Assembly: GCA_031769625.1 (NCBI GenBank) | Contig: JAUIMM010002321.1 | Coordinates: forward strand, 1 to 64,000 | Length of the DNA: 64,000 nt | DNA from: Taudactylus pleione | Lineage: Eukaryota > Chordata > Amphibia > Anura > Myobatrachidae | Direction: 5' to 3' | In this document: piece by piece, positions 41,810-56,900 of the stretch | Layout of the letters: each line of letters opens with the position of its first letter | How positions within the stretch are numbered: the stretch's first letter is position 1 | Translations under genes and position numbers: made by a program | The notes under the pieces: model-generated | Told to the model about the DNA's origin: nothing | The model's database searches: none | The model's input: the letters and a program-made list of their open reading frames with translations, nothing else

Positions 41810-44800
41810 CAACACACACAAGCACCACTCAAACAACACACAAAAGCTCCACTCAAACAACACACAAAAGAACCATTCCAAAAACCCACAAGCACCACTC
41901 AAACAACACACAAAAGCACCACTCAAACAACACACACAAACACCACTCAAACAACACACAAAAGCACCACTCCAAAAACACACAAAAGCACCACTCCTAA
42001 ATCACACAAGCACAACTCAGACAACACACAAAAGCACCACTCAAACAACACACAAAAGCACAACTCAAACAACACACACAAGCACCACTCAAACAACACA
42101 CACAAACACCACTCAAACAACACACAAAAGCACCACTCAAACAACACACAAAAGAACCACTCAAACAACACACAAAAGCACCACTCCAAAAACACTCAAA
42201 AGCACCACTCCAAAAACACACAAGCACCACTCAAACAACACACAAAAGCTCCACTCAAACAACATACACAAACACCACTCAAACAACACACAAAAGCACC
42301 TCTCAAACAACACACAAAAGCACCACTACAAAAACACACAAGCACCACTCAATCAACACACAAAAGCACCATTCCAAAAACACACAAGCACCACTCAAAC
42401 AACACACAAAAGCACCACTCAAACAACGCACACAAACACCACTCAAACAACACACAAAAGCACCACTCCAAAAACACACAAGCACCACTCAAACAACACA
42501 CACAAGCACCACTCAAACAACACACACAAACACCAATCAAACAACACACAAAAGCACCACTCAAACAACACACACAAACGCCACTCCAAAAACACACAAG
42601 CACCACTCAAACAACACACAAAAGCACCAGTCAAACAACACACACAAACACCACTCAAACAACACACAAAAGCACCACTCAACCAACACACAAAAGCACC
42701 ACTCCAAAAACACACAAGCACCACTCAAACAACACACAAAAGCACCACTTAAACAACACACAAAAGCACCATTCCAAAAACACACAAGAACCACTCAAAC
42801 AACACACAAAAGCTCCACTCAAACAACACACACAAACACCACTCAAACAACACACAAAAGCACCACTCAAACAAGACACAAAAGCACCACTCAAACAACA
42901 CACACAAGCACCACTCAAACAACACACAATAGCACCACTCAAACAACACACAAAAGAACCATTCCAAAAACACACAAGCACCACTCAAACAACACACAAA
43001 TGCACCACTCAAACAACACACACAAACACCACTCAAACAACACACAAAAGCACCACTCCAAAAACACACTAGCACCACTCAAACAACACACAAAAGCACC
43101 ACTCAAACAACACGCAAAACTACCACTCCAAAAACACACAAGCACCACTCAAACACACAAAAGCACCACTCAAACAACACACACAAACACCACTTAAACA
43201 ACACACAAATGCACCACTCAAACACCACACCAAACCACCACTCCAAAAACACACAAGCACCACTCAGACAACACACAAAAGCACCACTCAAACAACACAC
43301 AAAAGCACAACTCAAACAACACACACAAGCACCACTTAAACAACACACACAAACACCACTCAAACAACACACAAAAGCACCACTCAAACAACACACAAAA
43401 GAACCACTCAAACAACACACAAAAGCACCACTCCAAAAACACACAAAAGCACCACTCCAAAAACACACAAGCACCACTCAAACAACACACAAAAGCTCCA
43501 CTCAAACAACATACACAAACACCACTCAAACAACACACAAAAGCACCACTCCAAAAACACACAAGTACCACTCAAACAATACACAAAAGCACCACTCAAA
43601 TAAAGCACACAAACACCACTCAAACAACACACAAAAGCACCACTCCAAAAACACACAAGCACAACTCAAACAACACACAAAAGCACCACTCCAACAACAC
43701 ACAAAAGCACCACGCCAAAAACACACAAGCACCACTCAAACAACACACAAAAGCACCACTCCTAAAACACACAAGCACCACTCAGAGAACACACAAAAGC
43801 ACCACTCAAACAACACACACAAACACCACTCAAACAACACACAAAAGCACCACTCCAAAAACAGACAAGCACCACTCAAACAACACACAAAAGCACCACT
43901 CAAACAACACACACAAGCACCACTCAAACAACACACACAAACACCACTCAAACAACACACAAAAGCACCACTGAAACAACACACACAAACACCACTCAAA
44001 CAACACACAAAAGCACCACTCAAACAACACACAAAAGCACCACTCCAAAAACACACAAAAGCACCACTCCAAAAACACACAAGCACCACTCAAACAACAC
44101 ACAAAAGCACCACTCAAACAACACACACAAACACCACTCAAACAACACACAAAAGCACAACTCAAACAACACACAAAAGCACCACTCAAACAACACACAA
44201 AAGCACCACTACAAAAACACACAAGCACCACTCAAACAACACACAAAAGCACAACTCAAACAACACACACAAACACCACTCAAACAACACACAAAAGCAC
44301 CACTCCAAAAATACACAAAAGCACCACTCCAAAAACACACAAGCACCACTCAAACAACACACAAAAGCTACACTCAAACAACACACACAAACACCACTCA
44401 AACAACACACAAAAGCACCACTCAAACAACACACAAAAGCACCACTCCAAAAACACACAAGCACAACTCAAACAACACACAAATGCACCACACAAACAAC
44501 ACACAAAAGCACCATTCCAATAACACACTTGCACCACTCAACAACACACAAAAGCACCACTCAAACAACACACACAAACACCTCTCAAACAACACACAAA
44601 AGCACCACTCCAAAAACACACAAGCACCACTCAAACAACACACAAAAGCACCACTCAAACAACACACAAGCACCACTCAAACAACACACAAAAGCACCAC
44701 TCAAACAACACACACAAACAACACTCAAACAACACACAAAAGCACCAATCAAACAACACACAAAAGCACCACTCCAAAAACACACAAGCAGCACTCAAAC

Positions 44801-44823
44801 AACACACAAAAGCACCACTCAAA
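41810..44823 (+). repeat. 3014 bp tandem duplication, copy 2
   Basis: Directly follows copy 1 and ends where the array returns to the path seen at 36.89 kb. Its boundaries show that the duplication happened inside an already duplicated 4922 bp block. Confidence 0.88.
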
Positions 44824-44949
44824 CAACACACAAAATCACCATTACAAAAACACACAAGCACCAGTCAAACAACACACAAAAGCTCCACTCAAACAACACA
44901 CAAAAACACCACTCAAACAACACACAGAAGCACCACTCCAAAAACACAC

Positions 44950-47900
44950 AAGCACCACTCAGAGAACACACAAAAGTTCCATTCCAAAAACACACAAGCA
45001 CCACTCAAACAACACACAAAAGTTCCATTCCAAAAACACACAAGCACCACTCAAACAACACAAAAAAATACCATTCCAAAAACACACAAGCACCACTCAA
45101 ACAACACACAAAAGCACCACTCAAACAACACACACAAACACCACTCAAACAACACACAAAAGCACAACTCAAACAACACACACAAACACCACTCAAACAA
45201 CACACAAAAGCACCACTCCAAAAACACACAAGCACCACTCAAACAACACACAAAAGCACCACTCAAACAACACACACAAACACCACTTAAACAACACACA
45301 AAAGCACCACTCAAACAGCACACAAAAGTACCACTCCAAAAACACACAAGCACCACTCAAACAACACTCAAAAGCTCCACTCAAACAACACACACAAACA
45401 CCACCCAAACAACACACAAAAGCACCACTCCAAAAACAGACAAGCACCACTCAAACAACACACAAAAGCACCACTCAAACAACACACACAAGCACCACTC
45501 AAACAACACACACAAACACCACTCAAACAACACACAAAAGCACCACTCAAACAACACACAAAAACACCACTCAAACAACACACAAAAGCACCACTCTAAA
45601 AACACACAAAAGCACCACTCCAAAAACAAACAAGCACCACTCAAACAACACACAAAAGCACCACTCAAACAAAACACACAAACACCACTCAAACAACACA
45701 CAAAAGCACCACTCAAACAACACACACAAACACCACTCAAACAACACACAAAAGCACCACTCCAAAAACACACAAGCACCACTCAAACAACACACAAAAG
45801 CACCACTCAAACAACACACACAAACACCACTTAAACAACACACAAAAGCACCACTCAAACAGCACACAAAAGTACCACTCCAAAAACACACAAGCACCAC
45901 TCAAACAACACCTAAAAGCTCCACTCAAACAACACACACAAACACCACTCAAACAACACACAAAAGCACCACTCCAAAAACAGACAAGCACCACTCAAAC
46001 AACACACAAAAGCACCACTCAAACAACACACACAAGCACCACTCAAACAACACACACAAACACCACTCAAACAACACACAAAAGCACCATTCAAACAACA
46101 CACAAAAGCACCACTCAAACAACACACAAAAGCACCACTCTAAAAACACACAAAAGCACCACTCCAAAAACAAACAAGCACCACTCAAACAACACACAAA
46201 AGCACCACTCAAACAACACACACAAACACCACTCAAACAACACAAAAAAGCACCACTCAAACTACACACAAAAGCACCATTCCAAAAACACACACAAACA
46301 CCACTCAAACAACACACAAAAGCACCTCTCAAACAACACACAAAAGCACCACTCCAAAAACACACAAGCACCACTCAAACAACACACAAAAGCACAACTC
46401 AAACAACACACAAAAGCACCATTCCAAAAACACACAAGCACCACTCAAACAACACACAAAAGATCCACTCAAACAACACACACAAACAGCACTGAAACAA
46501 CACACAAAAGCACCACTCCAAAAACACACAAGCACCACTCAAATAACACACAAAAGTTCCATTCCAAAAACACACAAGCACCACTCAAACAACACACAAA
46601 AGTACCATTCCAAAAACACACAAGCACCACTCAAACAACACACAATAGCACCACTCAAACAACACACACAAACACCACTCAAACAACACACAAAAGCACA
46701 ACTCAAACAACTCACACAAACACCACTCAAACAACACACAAAAGCACCACTCCAAAAACAGACAAGCACCACTCAAACAACACACAAAAGCACCACTCAA
46801 ACAACACACACAAACACCACTTAAACAACACACAAAAGCACCACTCAAACAGCACACAAAAGTACCACTCCAAAAACACACAAGCACCACTCAAACAACA
46901 CTCAAAAGCTCCACTTAAACAACACACACAAACACCACCCAAACAACACACAAAAGCACCACTCCAAAAACAGACAAGCACCACTCAAACAACACACAAA
47001 AGCACCACTCAAACAACACACACAAGCACCACTCAAACAACACACACAAACACCACTCAAACAACACACAAAAGCACCACTCAAACAACACACAAAAGCA
47101 CCACTCAAACAACACACAAAAGCACCAATCTAAAAACACACAAAAGCACCACTCCAAAAACAAACAAGCACCACTCAAACAACACACAAAAGCACCACTC
47201 AAACAACACACACAAACACCAATCAAACAACACACAAAAGCACCACTCAAACTACACACAAAAGTACCATTCCAAAAACTCACAAGCACCACTCAAACAA
47301 CACACAAAAGCACCACTCAAACAACACACACAAACACCACTCAAACAACACACAAAAGCACCACTCAAACAACACACACAAACACCACTCAAACAACACA
47401 CAAAAGCACCACTCCAAAAACACACAAGCACCACTCAAACAACACACAAAAGCACCACTCAAACAACACACAAAAGCACCACTCAAACAGCACACAAAAG
47501 TCCCACTCCAAAAACACACAAGCACCACTCAAACAACACTCAAAAGCTCCACTCAAACAACACACACAAACACCACTCAAACAACACACAAAAGCACCAC
47601 TCCAAAAACAGACAAGCACCACTCAAACAACACACAAAAGCACCACTCAAACAACACACACAAGCACCACTCAAACAACACACACAAACACCACTCAAAC
47701 AACACACAAAAGCACCACTCAAACAACACACAAAAGCACCACTCAAACAACACAGAAAAGCACCACTCTAAAAACACACAAAAGCACCACTCCAAAAACA
47801 AACAAGCTCCACTCAAACAACACACAAAAGCACCTCTCAAACAACACACACAAGCACCACTCAAACAACACACAAAAGCACCACTCAAACAACACACACA

Positions 47901-48253
47901 AACACCACTCAAAAGCACCACTCCAAAAACAGACAAGCACCACTCAAACAACACACAAAAGCACCACTAAAGCAACACACACAAGCACCACTCAAACAAC
48001 ACACACAAACATCACTCAAACAACACACAAAAGCACCACTCAAACAACACACACAAACACCACTCAAACAACACACAAAACCACCACTCAAACAGCACAC
48101 AAAAGCACCACTCAAACAACACTCAAAAGTACCACTCCAAAAACAGACAAGCACCACTCATACAACACACAAAAGCACCACTCAGACAACTCACACAAGC
48201 ACCACTCAAACAACACACACAAACACCACTCAAACAACACACAAAAGCACCAC
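44950..48253 (+). repeat. Irregular higher-order region with 544 and 1534 bp offsets
   Basis: About 44.95-45.70 kb resembles 46.49-47.24 kb at offset 1534, and 45.2-45.7 kb resembles 45.7-46.2 kb at offset 544. Markers are AAAAAATACC, CACCACCCAAAC, CAACACTCAAAAGC, CACTCTAAAAAC and CAAACAAGC. The copies differ by several substitutions and small indels, so they look older than the blocks on either side. No gene is visible. Confidence 0.78.
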
Positions 48254-49170
48254 TCAAACAACACACACAAATGCCACTCCAAAAACACACAAGCACCACT
48301 CAAACAACACACAAAAGCACCACTCAAACAACACACACAAACACCACTCAAACAACACACAAAAGCACCACTCAAACAACACACAAAAGCACCACTCCAA
48401 AAACACACAAGCACCACTCAAACAACACACAAAAGCACCACTTAAACAACGCACAAAAGCACCATTCCAAAAACACACAAGAACCACTCAAACAACACAC
48501 AAAAGCTCCACTCAAACAACACACACAAACACCACTCAAACAACACACAAAAGCACCACTCAAACAACACACAAAAGCACCAATCAAACATCACACACAA
48601 GCACCACTGAAACAACACACAAAAGCACCACTCAAACAACACACAAAAGCACCATTCCAAAAACACACAAGCACCACTCAAACAACACACAAAAGCACCA
48701 CTCAAACAACACACACAAACACCACTCCAAAAACACACAAGCACCACTCAAACAACACACAAAAGCACCACTCAAACAACATGCAAAAGCACCACTCCAA
48801 AAACACACAAGCACCACTCAAACACACAAAAGCACCACTCAAACAACACACACAAACACCACTCAAACAACACACAAAAGCACCACTCCAAAAACACACA
48901 AGCACCACTCAAACAACACACAAAAGCACAACTCAAACAACACAAAAAAGCACCATTCCAAAAACACACAAGCACCACTCAAACAAAACACAAAAGATCC
49001 ACTCAAACAACACACACAAACACCACTGAAACAACACACAAAAGCACCACTCCAAAAACACACAAGCACCACTCAAACAACACACAAAAGCACCACTCAA
49101 ACAACACACACAAACACCACTTAAACAACACACAAAAGCACCACTCAAACAACACACACAAACACCACTT

Positions 49171-51075
49171 AAACAACACACAAAAGCACCACTCAAACAA
49201 CACACAAAGGCACCACTCCAAAAACACACAGGCACCACTCAGAGAACACACAAATGCACCACTCAAACAAAACACAAGAACCACTCAGAGAACACACAAA
49301 AGCACCACTCAAACAACATAGAAAAGTACCATTCCAAAAACACACAAGCACCACTCAAACAACACACAAAAGCACCACTCAAACAACACACACAAACACC
49401 ACTCAAAAGCACCACTCCAAAAACAGACAAGCACCACTCAAACAACACACAAAAGCACCACTAAAGCAACACACACAAGCACCACTCAAACAACACACAC
49501 AAACATCACTCAAACAACACACAAAAGCACCACTCAAACAACACACACAAGCACCACTCAAACAACACACACAAACAACACTCAAAAGTACCACTCCAAA
49601 AACAGACAAGCACCACTCATACAACACACAAAAGCACCACTCAGACAACTCACACAAGCACCACTCAAACAACACACACAAACACCACTCAAACAACACA
49701 CAAAAGCACCACTCAAACAACACACACAAATGCCACTCCAAAAACACACAAGCACCACTCAAACAACACACAAAAGCACCACTCAAACAACACACACAAA
49801 CACCACTCAAACAACACACAAAAGCACCACTCAAACAACACACAAAAGCACCACTCCAAAAACACACAAGCACCACTCAAACAACACACAAAAGCACCAC
49901 TTAAACAACACACAAAAGCACCATTCCAAAAACACACAAGAACCACTCAAACAACACACAAAAGCTCCACTCAAACAACACACACAAACACCACTCAAAC
50001 AACACACAAAAGCACCACTCAAACAACACACAAAAGCACCACTCAAACAACACACACAAGCACCACTGAAACAACACACAAAAGCACCACTCAAACAACA
50101 CACACAAACACCACTCAAACAACACACAAAACCACCACTCAAACAGCACACAAAAGCACCACTCAAACAACACTCAAAAGTACCACTCCAAAAACAGACA
50201 AGCACCACTCATACAACACACAAAAGCACCACTCAGACAACTCACACAAGCACCACTCAAACAACACACACAAACACCACTCAAACAACACACAAAAGCA
50301 CCACTCAAACAACACACACAAATGCCACTCCAAAAACACACAAGCACCACTCAAACAACACACAAAAGCACCACTCAAACAACACACACAAACACCACTC
50401 AAACAACACACAAAAGCACCACTCAAACAACACACAAAAGCACCACTCCAAAAACACACAAGCACCACTCAAACAACACACAAAAGCACCACTTAAACAA
50501 CACACAAAAGCACCATTCCAAAAACACACAAGAACCACTCAAACAACACACAAAAGCACCACTCAAACAACACACAAAAGCACCACTCAAACAACACAGA
50601 AAAGCACCACTCTAAAAACACACAAAAGCACCACTCCAAAAACAAACAAGCTCCACTCAAACAACACACAAAAGCACCACTCAAACAACACACACAAGCA
50701 CCACTCAAACAACACACAAAAGCACCACTCAAACAACACACACAAACACCACTCAAAAGCACCACTCCAAAAACAGACAAGCACCACTCAAACAACACAC
50801 AAAAGCACCACTAAAGCAACACACACAAGCACCACTCAAACAACACACACAAACATCACTCAAACAACACACAAAAGCACCACTCAAACAACATACACAA
50901 ACACCACTCAAACAACACACAAAACCACCACTCAAACAGCACACAAAAGCACCACTCAAACAACACTCAAAAGTACCACTCCAAAAACAGACAAGCACCA
51001 CTCATACAACACACAAAAGCACCACTCAGACAACTCACACAAGCACCACTCAAACAACACACACAAACACCACTC
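49171..51075 (+). repeat. 1905 bp tandem duplication, copy 1
   Basis: Shares with 51076-52980 the series CAAAGGCACC, CACAGGCACC, CAGAGAAC, CAAATGCACC, CAACATAGAAAAG, 13-mer, CACTAAAGC and a 592 bp module. Differences are few: CAGAGAACAC here against CAGAGAATAC near 51195, and CATACAC near 50900 against CACACAC near 52805. The same 1905 bp spacing recurs between 61265 and 63170. Confidence 0.88.
49730..50321 (+). repeat. Representative 592 bp, 25-monomer module
   Basis: The module parses completely into 21 monomers of 24 bp and 4 of 22 bp (504 + 88 = 592). In order the landmarks are TGCCACTCC (22), a plain D (22), CACTTAAAC, CATTCC (22), AACCACTC, CTCCACTC, CACTGAAAC, tail AAAAC, CAAACAGC, CAACACTC, TACCACTCC with CAGAC (22), CACTCATAC, CACTCAGACAACTC. 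The same order is seen at 51635, 54363, 56267, 59111 and 61741. Confidence 0.9.
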
Positions 51076-52980
51076 AAACAACACACAAAAGCACCACTCA
51101 AACAACACACAAAGGCACCACTCCAAAAACACACAGGCACCACTCAGAGAACACACAAATGCACCACTCAAACAAAACACAAGAACCACTCAGAGAATAC
51201 ACAAAAGCACCACTCAAACAACATAGAAAAGTACCATTCCAAAAACACACAAGCACCACTCAAACAACACACAAAAGCACCACTCAAACAACACACACAA
51301 ACACCACTCAAAAGCACCACTCCAAAAACAGACAAGCACCACTCAAACAACACACAAAAGCACCACTAAAGCAACACACACAAGCACCACTCAAACAACA
51401 CACACAAACATCACTCAAACAACACACAAAAGCACCACTCAAACAACACACACAAGCACCACTCAAACAACACACACAAACAACACTCAAAAGTACCACT
51501 CCAAAAACAGACAAGCACCACTCATACAACACACAAAAGCACCACTCAGACAACTCACACAAGCACCACTCAAACAACACACACAAACACCACTCAAACA
51601 ACACACAAAAGCACCACTCAAACAACACACACAAATGCCACTCCAAAAACACACAAGCACCACTCAAACAACACACAAAAGCACCACTCAAACAACACAC
51701 ACAAACACCACTCAAACAACACACAAAAGCACCACTCAAACAACACACAAAAGCACCACTCCAAAAACACACAAGCACCACTCAAACAACACACAAAAGC
51801 ACCACTTAAACAACACACAAAAGCACCATTCCAAAAACACACAAGAACCACTCAAACAACACACAAAAGCTCCACTCAAACAACACACACAAACACCACT
51901 CAAACAACACACAAAAGCACCACTCAAACAACACACAAAAGCACCACTCAAACAACACACACAAGCACCACTGAAACAACACACAAAAGCACCACTCAAA
52001 CAACACACACAAACACCACTCAAACAACACACAAAACCACCACTCAAACAGCACACAAAAGCACCACTCAAACAACACTCAAAAGTACCACTCCAAAAAC
52101 AGACAAGCACCACTCATACAACACACAAAAGCACCACTCAGACAACTCACACAAGCACCACTCAAACAACACACACAAACACCACTCAAACAACACACAA
52201 AAGCACCACTCAAACAACACACACAAATGCCACTCCAAAAACACACAAGCACCACTCAAACAACACACAAAAGCACCACTCAAACAACACACACAAACAC
52301 CACTCAAACAACACACAAAAGCACCACTCAAACAACACACAAAAGCACCACTCCAAAAACACACAAGCACCACTCAAACAACACACAAAAGCACCACTTA
52401 AACAACACACAAAAGCACCATTCCAAAAACACACAAGAACCACTCAAACAACACACAAAAGCACCACTCAAACAACACACAAAAGCACCACTCAAACAAC
52501 ACAGAAAAGCACCACTCTAAAAACACACAAAAGCACCACTCCAAAAACAAACAAGCTCCACTCAAACAACACACAAAAGCACCACTCAAACAACACACAC
52601 AAGCACCACTCAAACAACACACAAAAGCACCACTCAAACAACACACACAAACACCACTCAAAAGCACCACTCCAAAAACAGACAAGCACCACTCAAACAA
52701 CACACAAAAGCACCACTAAAGCAACACACACAAGCACCACTCAAACAACACACACAAACATCACTCAAACAACACACAAAAGCACCACTCAAACAACACA
52801 CACAAACACCACTCAAACAACACACAAAACCACCACTCAAACAGCACACAAAAGCACCACTCAAACAACACTCAAAAGTACCACTCCAAAAACAGACAAG
52901 CACCACTCATACAACACACAAAAGCAACACTCAGACAACTCACACAAGCACCACTCAAACAACACACACAAACACCACTC
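51076..52980 (+). repeat. 1905 bp tandem duplication, copy 2
   Basis: Second copy of 49171-51075; similarity runs on to about 53010. It carries the private change CAACACTCAGAC near 52926. The whole pair lies within the 4633 bp block that is itself repeated at 53927. Confidence 0.88.
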
Positions 52981-53926
52981 AAACAACACACAAAAGCACC
53001 ACTCAAACAACACACACAAATGCCACTCCAAAAACACACAAGCACCACTCAAACAACACACAAAAGCACCACTCAAACAACACACACAAACACCACTCAA
53101 ACAACACACAAAAGCACCACTCAAACAACACACAAAAGCACCACTCCAAAAACACACAAGCACCACTCAAACAACACACAAAAGCACCACTTAAACAACA
53201 CACAAAAGCACCATTCCAAAAACACACAAGAACCACTCAAACAACACACAAAAGCTCCACTCAAACAACACACACAAACACCACTCAAACAACACACAAA
53301 AGCACCACTCAAACAACACACAAAAGCACCAATCAAACAACACACACAAGCACCACTGAAACAACACACAAAAGCACCACTCAAACAACACACAAAAGCA
53401 CCATTCCAAAAACACACAAGCACCACTCAAACAACACACAAAAGCACCACTCAAACAACACACACAAACACCACTCCAAAAACACACAAGCACCACTCAA
53501 ACAACACACAAAAGCACCACTCAAACAACATGCAAAAGCACCACTCCAAAAACACACAAGCACCACTCAAACACACAAAAGCACCACTCAAACAACACAC
53601 ACAAACACCACTCAAACAACACACAAAAGCACCACTCCAAAAACACACAAGCACCACTCAAACAACACACAAAAGCACAACTCAAACAACACAAAAAAGC
53701 ACCATTCCAAAAACACACAAGCACCACTCAAACAAAACACAAAAGATCCACTCAAACAACACACACAAACACCACTGAAACAACACACAAAAGCACCACT
53801 CCAAAAACACACAAGCACCACTCAAACAACACACAAAAGCACCACTCAAACAACACACACAAACACCACTTAAACAACACACAAAAGCACCACTCAAACA
53901 ACACACACAAACACCACTTAAACAAC

Positions 53927-56900
53927 ACACAAAAGCACCACTCAAACAACATAGAAAAGTACCATTCCAAAAACACACAAGCACCACTCAAACAACACAC
54001 AAAAGCACCACTCAAACAACACACACAAACACCACTCAAAAGCACCACTCCAAAAACAGACAAGCACCACTCAAACAACACACAAAAGCACCACTAAAGC
54101 AACACACACAAGCACCACTCAAACAACACACACAAACATCACTCAAACAACACACAAAAGCACCACTCAAACAACACACACAAGCACCACTCAAACAACA
54201 CACACAAACAACACTCAAAAGTACCACTCCAAAAACAGACAAGCACCACTCATACAACACACAAAAGCACCACTCAGACAACTCACACAAGCACCACTCA
54301 AACAACACACACAAACACCACTCAAACAACACACAAAAGCACCACTCAAACAACACACACAAATGCCACTCCAAAAACACACAAGCACCACTCAAACAAC
54401 ACACAAAAGCACCACTCAAACAACACACACAAACACCACTCAAACAACACACAAAAGCACCACTCAAACAACACACAAAAGCACCACTCCAAAAACACAC
54501 AAGCACCACTCAAACAACACACAAAAGCACCACTTAAACAACACACAAAAGCACCATTCCAAAAACACACAAGAACCACTCAAACAACACACAAAAGCTC
54601 CACTCAAACAACACACACAAACACCACTCAAACAACACACAAAGCACCACTCAAACAACACACAAAAGCACCACTCAAACAACACACACAAGCACCACTG
54701 AAACAACACACAAAAGCACCACTCAAACAACACACACAAACACCACTCAAACAACACACAAAACCACCACTCAAACAACACACAAAAGCACCACTCAAAC
54801 AACACTCAAAAGTACCACTCCAAAAACAGACAAGCACCACTCATACAACACACAAAAGCACCACTCAGACAACTCACACAAGCACCACTCAAACAACACA
54901 CACAAACACCACTCAAACAACACACAAAAGCACCACTCAAACAACACACACAAATGCCACTCCAAAAACACACAAGCACCACTCAAACAACACACAAAAG
55001 CACCACTCAAACAACACACACAAACACCACTCAAACAACACACAAAAGCACCACTCAAACAACACACAAAAGCACCACTCCAAAAACACACAAGCACCAC
55101 TCAAACAACACACAAAAGCACCACTTAAACAACACACAAAAGCACCATTCCAAAAACACACAAGAACCACTCAAACAACACACAAAAGCACCACTCAAAC
55201 AACACACAAAAGCACCACTCAAACAACACAGAAAAGCACCACTCTAAAAACACACAAAAGCACCACTCCAAAAACAAACAAGCTCCACTCAAACAACACA
55301 CAAAAGCACCACTCAAACAACACACACAAGCACCACTCAAACAACACACAAAAGCACCACTCAAACAACACACACAAACACCACTCAAAAGCACCACTCC
55401 AAAAACAGACAAGCACCACTCAAACAACACACAAAAGCACCACTAAAGCAACACACACAAGCACCACTCAAACAACACACACAAACATCACTCAAACAAC
55501 ACACAAAAGCACCACTCAAACAACATACACAAACACCACTCAAACAACACACAAAACCACCACTCAAACAGCACACAAAAGCACCACTCAAACAACACTC
55601 AAAAGTACCACTCCAAAAACAGACAAGCACCACTCATACAACACACAAAAGCACCACTCAGACAACTCACACAAGCACCACTCAAACAACACACACAAAC
55701 ACCACTCAAACAACACACAAAAGCACCACTCAAACAACACACAAAGGCACCACTCCAAAAACACACAGGCACCACTCAGAGAACACACAAATGCACCACT
55801 CAAACAAAACACAAGAACCACTCAGAGAATACACAAAAGCACCACTCAAACAACATAGAAAAGTACCATTCCAAAAACACACAAGCACCACTCAAACAAC
55901 ACACAAAAGCACCACTCAAACAACACACACAAACACCACTCAAAAGCACCACTCCAAAAACAGACAAGCACCACTCAAACAACACACAAAAGCACCACTA
56001 AAGCAACACACACAAGCACCACTCAAACAACACACACAAACATCACTCAAACAACACACAAAAGCACCACTCAAACAACACACACAAGCACCACTCAAAC
56101 AACACACACAAACAACACTCAAAAGTACCACTCCAAAAACAGACAAGCACCACTCATACAACACACAAAAGCACCACTCAGACAACTCACACAAGCACCA
56201 CTCAAACAACACACACAAACACCACTCAAACAACACACAAAAGCACCACTCAAACAACACACACAAATGCCACTCCAAAAACACACAAGCACCACTCAAA
56301 CAACACACAAAAGCACCACTCAAACAACACACACAAACACCACTCAAACAACACACAAAAGCACCACTCAAACAACACACAAAAGCACCACTCCAAAAAC
56401 ACACAAGCACCACTCAAACAACACACAAAAGCACCACTTAAACAACACACAAAAGCACCATTCCAAAAACACACAAGAACCACTCAAACAACACACAAAA
56501 GCTCCACTCAAACAACACACACAAACACCACTCAAACAACACACAAAAGCACCACTCAAACAACACACAAAAGCACCACTCAAACAACACACACAAGCAC
56601 CACTGAAACAACACACAAAAGCACCACTCAAACAACACACACAAACACCACTCAAACAACACACAAAACCACCACTCAAACAGCACACAAAAGCACCACT
56701 CAAACAACACTCAAAAGTACCACTCCAAAAACAGACAAGCACCACTCATACAACACACAAAAGCACCACTCAGACAACTCACACAAGCACCACTCAAACA
56801 ACACACACAAACACCACTCAAACAACACACAAAAGCACCACTCAAACAACACACACAAATGCCACTCCAAAAACACACAAGCACCACTCAAACAACACAC

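Larger units (their letters stand above)
37741..45305 (+). repeat. 4922 bp block, copy 2, enlarged by an internal duplication
   Basis: Second copy of 32819-37740. It matches to about 41815 and is then interrupted by the repeated 3014 bp unit. It resumes at 44824 with the sequence corresponding to about 36888 (CACAAAATCACCATTACAAAAAC, CACCAGTC). Similarity fades near 45305, where CAAACAGCACAC units begin. No gene is visible. Confidence 0.8.
49294..53926 (+). repeat. 4633 bp tandem duplication, copy 1
   Basis: From CACTCAAACAACATAGAAAAG (ATAG at 49318) onwards the series recurs from 53927 (ATAG at 53951) at offset 4633. This falls to 4632 after a 1 bp deletion near 54640. The junction joins a unit normally followed by CAAAGGCACC directly to CATAGAAAAG. 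This removes 116 bp that are present at 49.18-49.29 kb and 58.56-58.68 kb. Confidence 0.9.
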
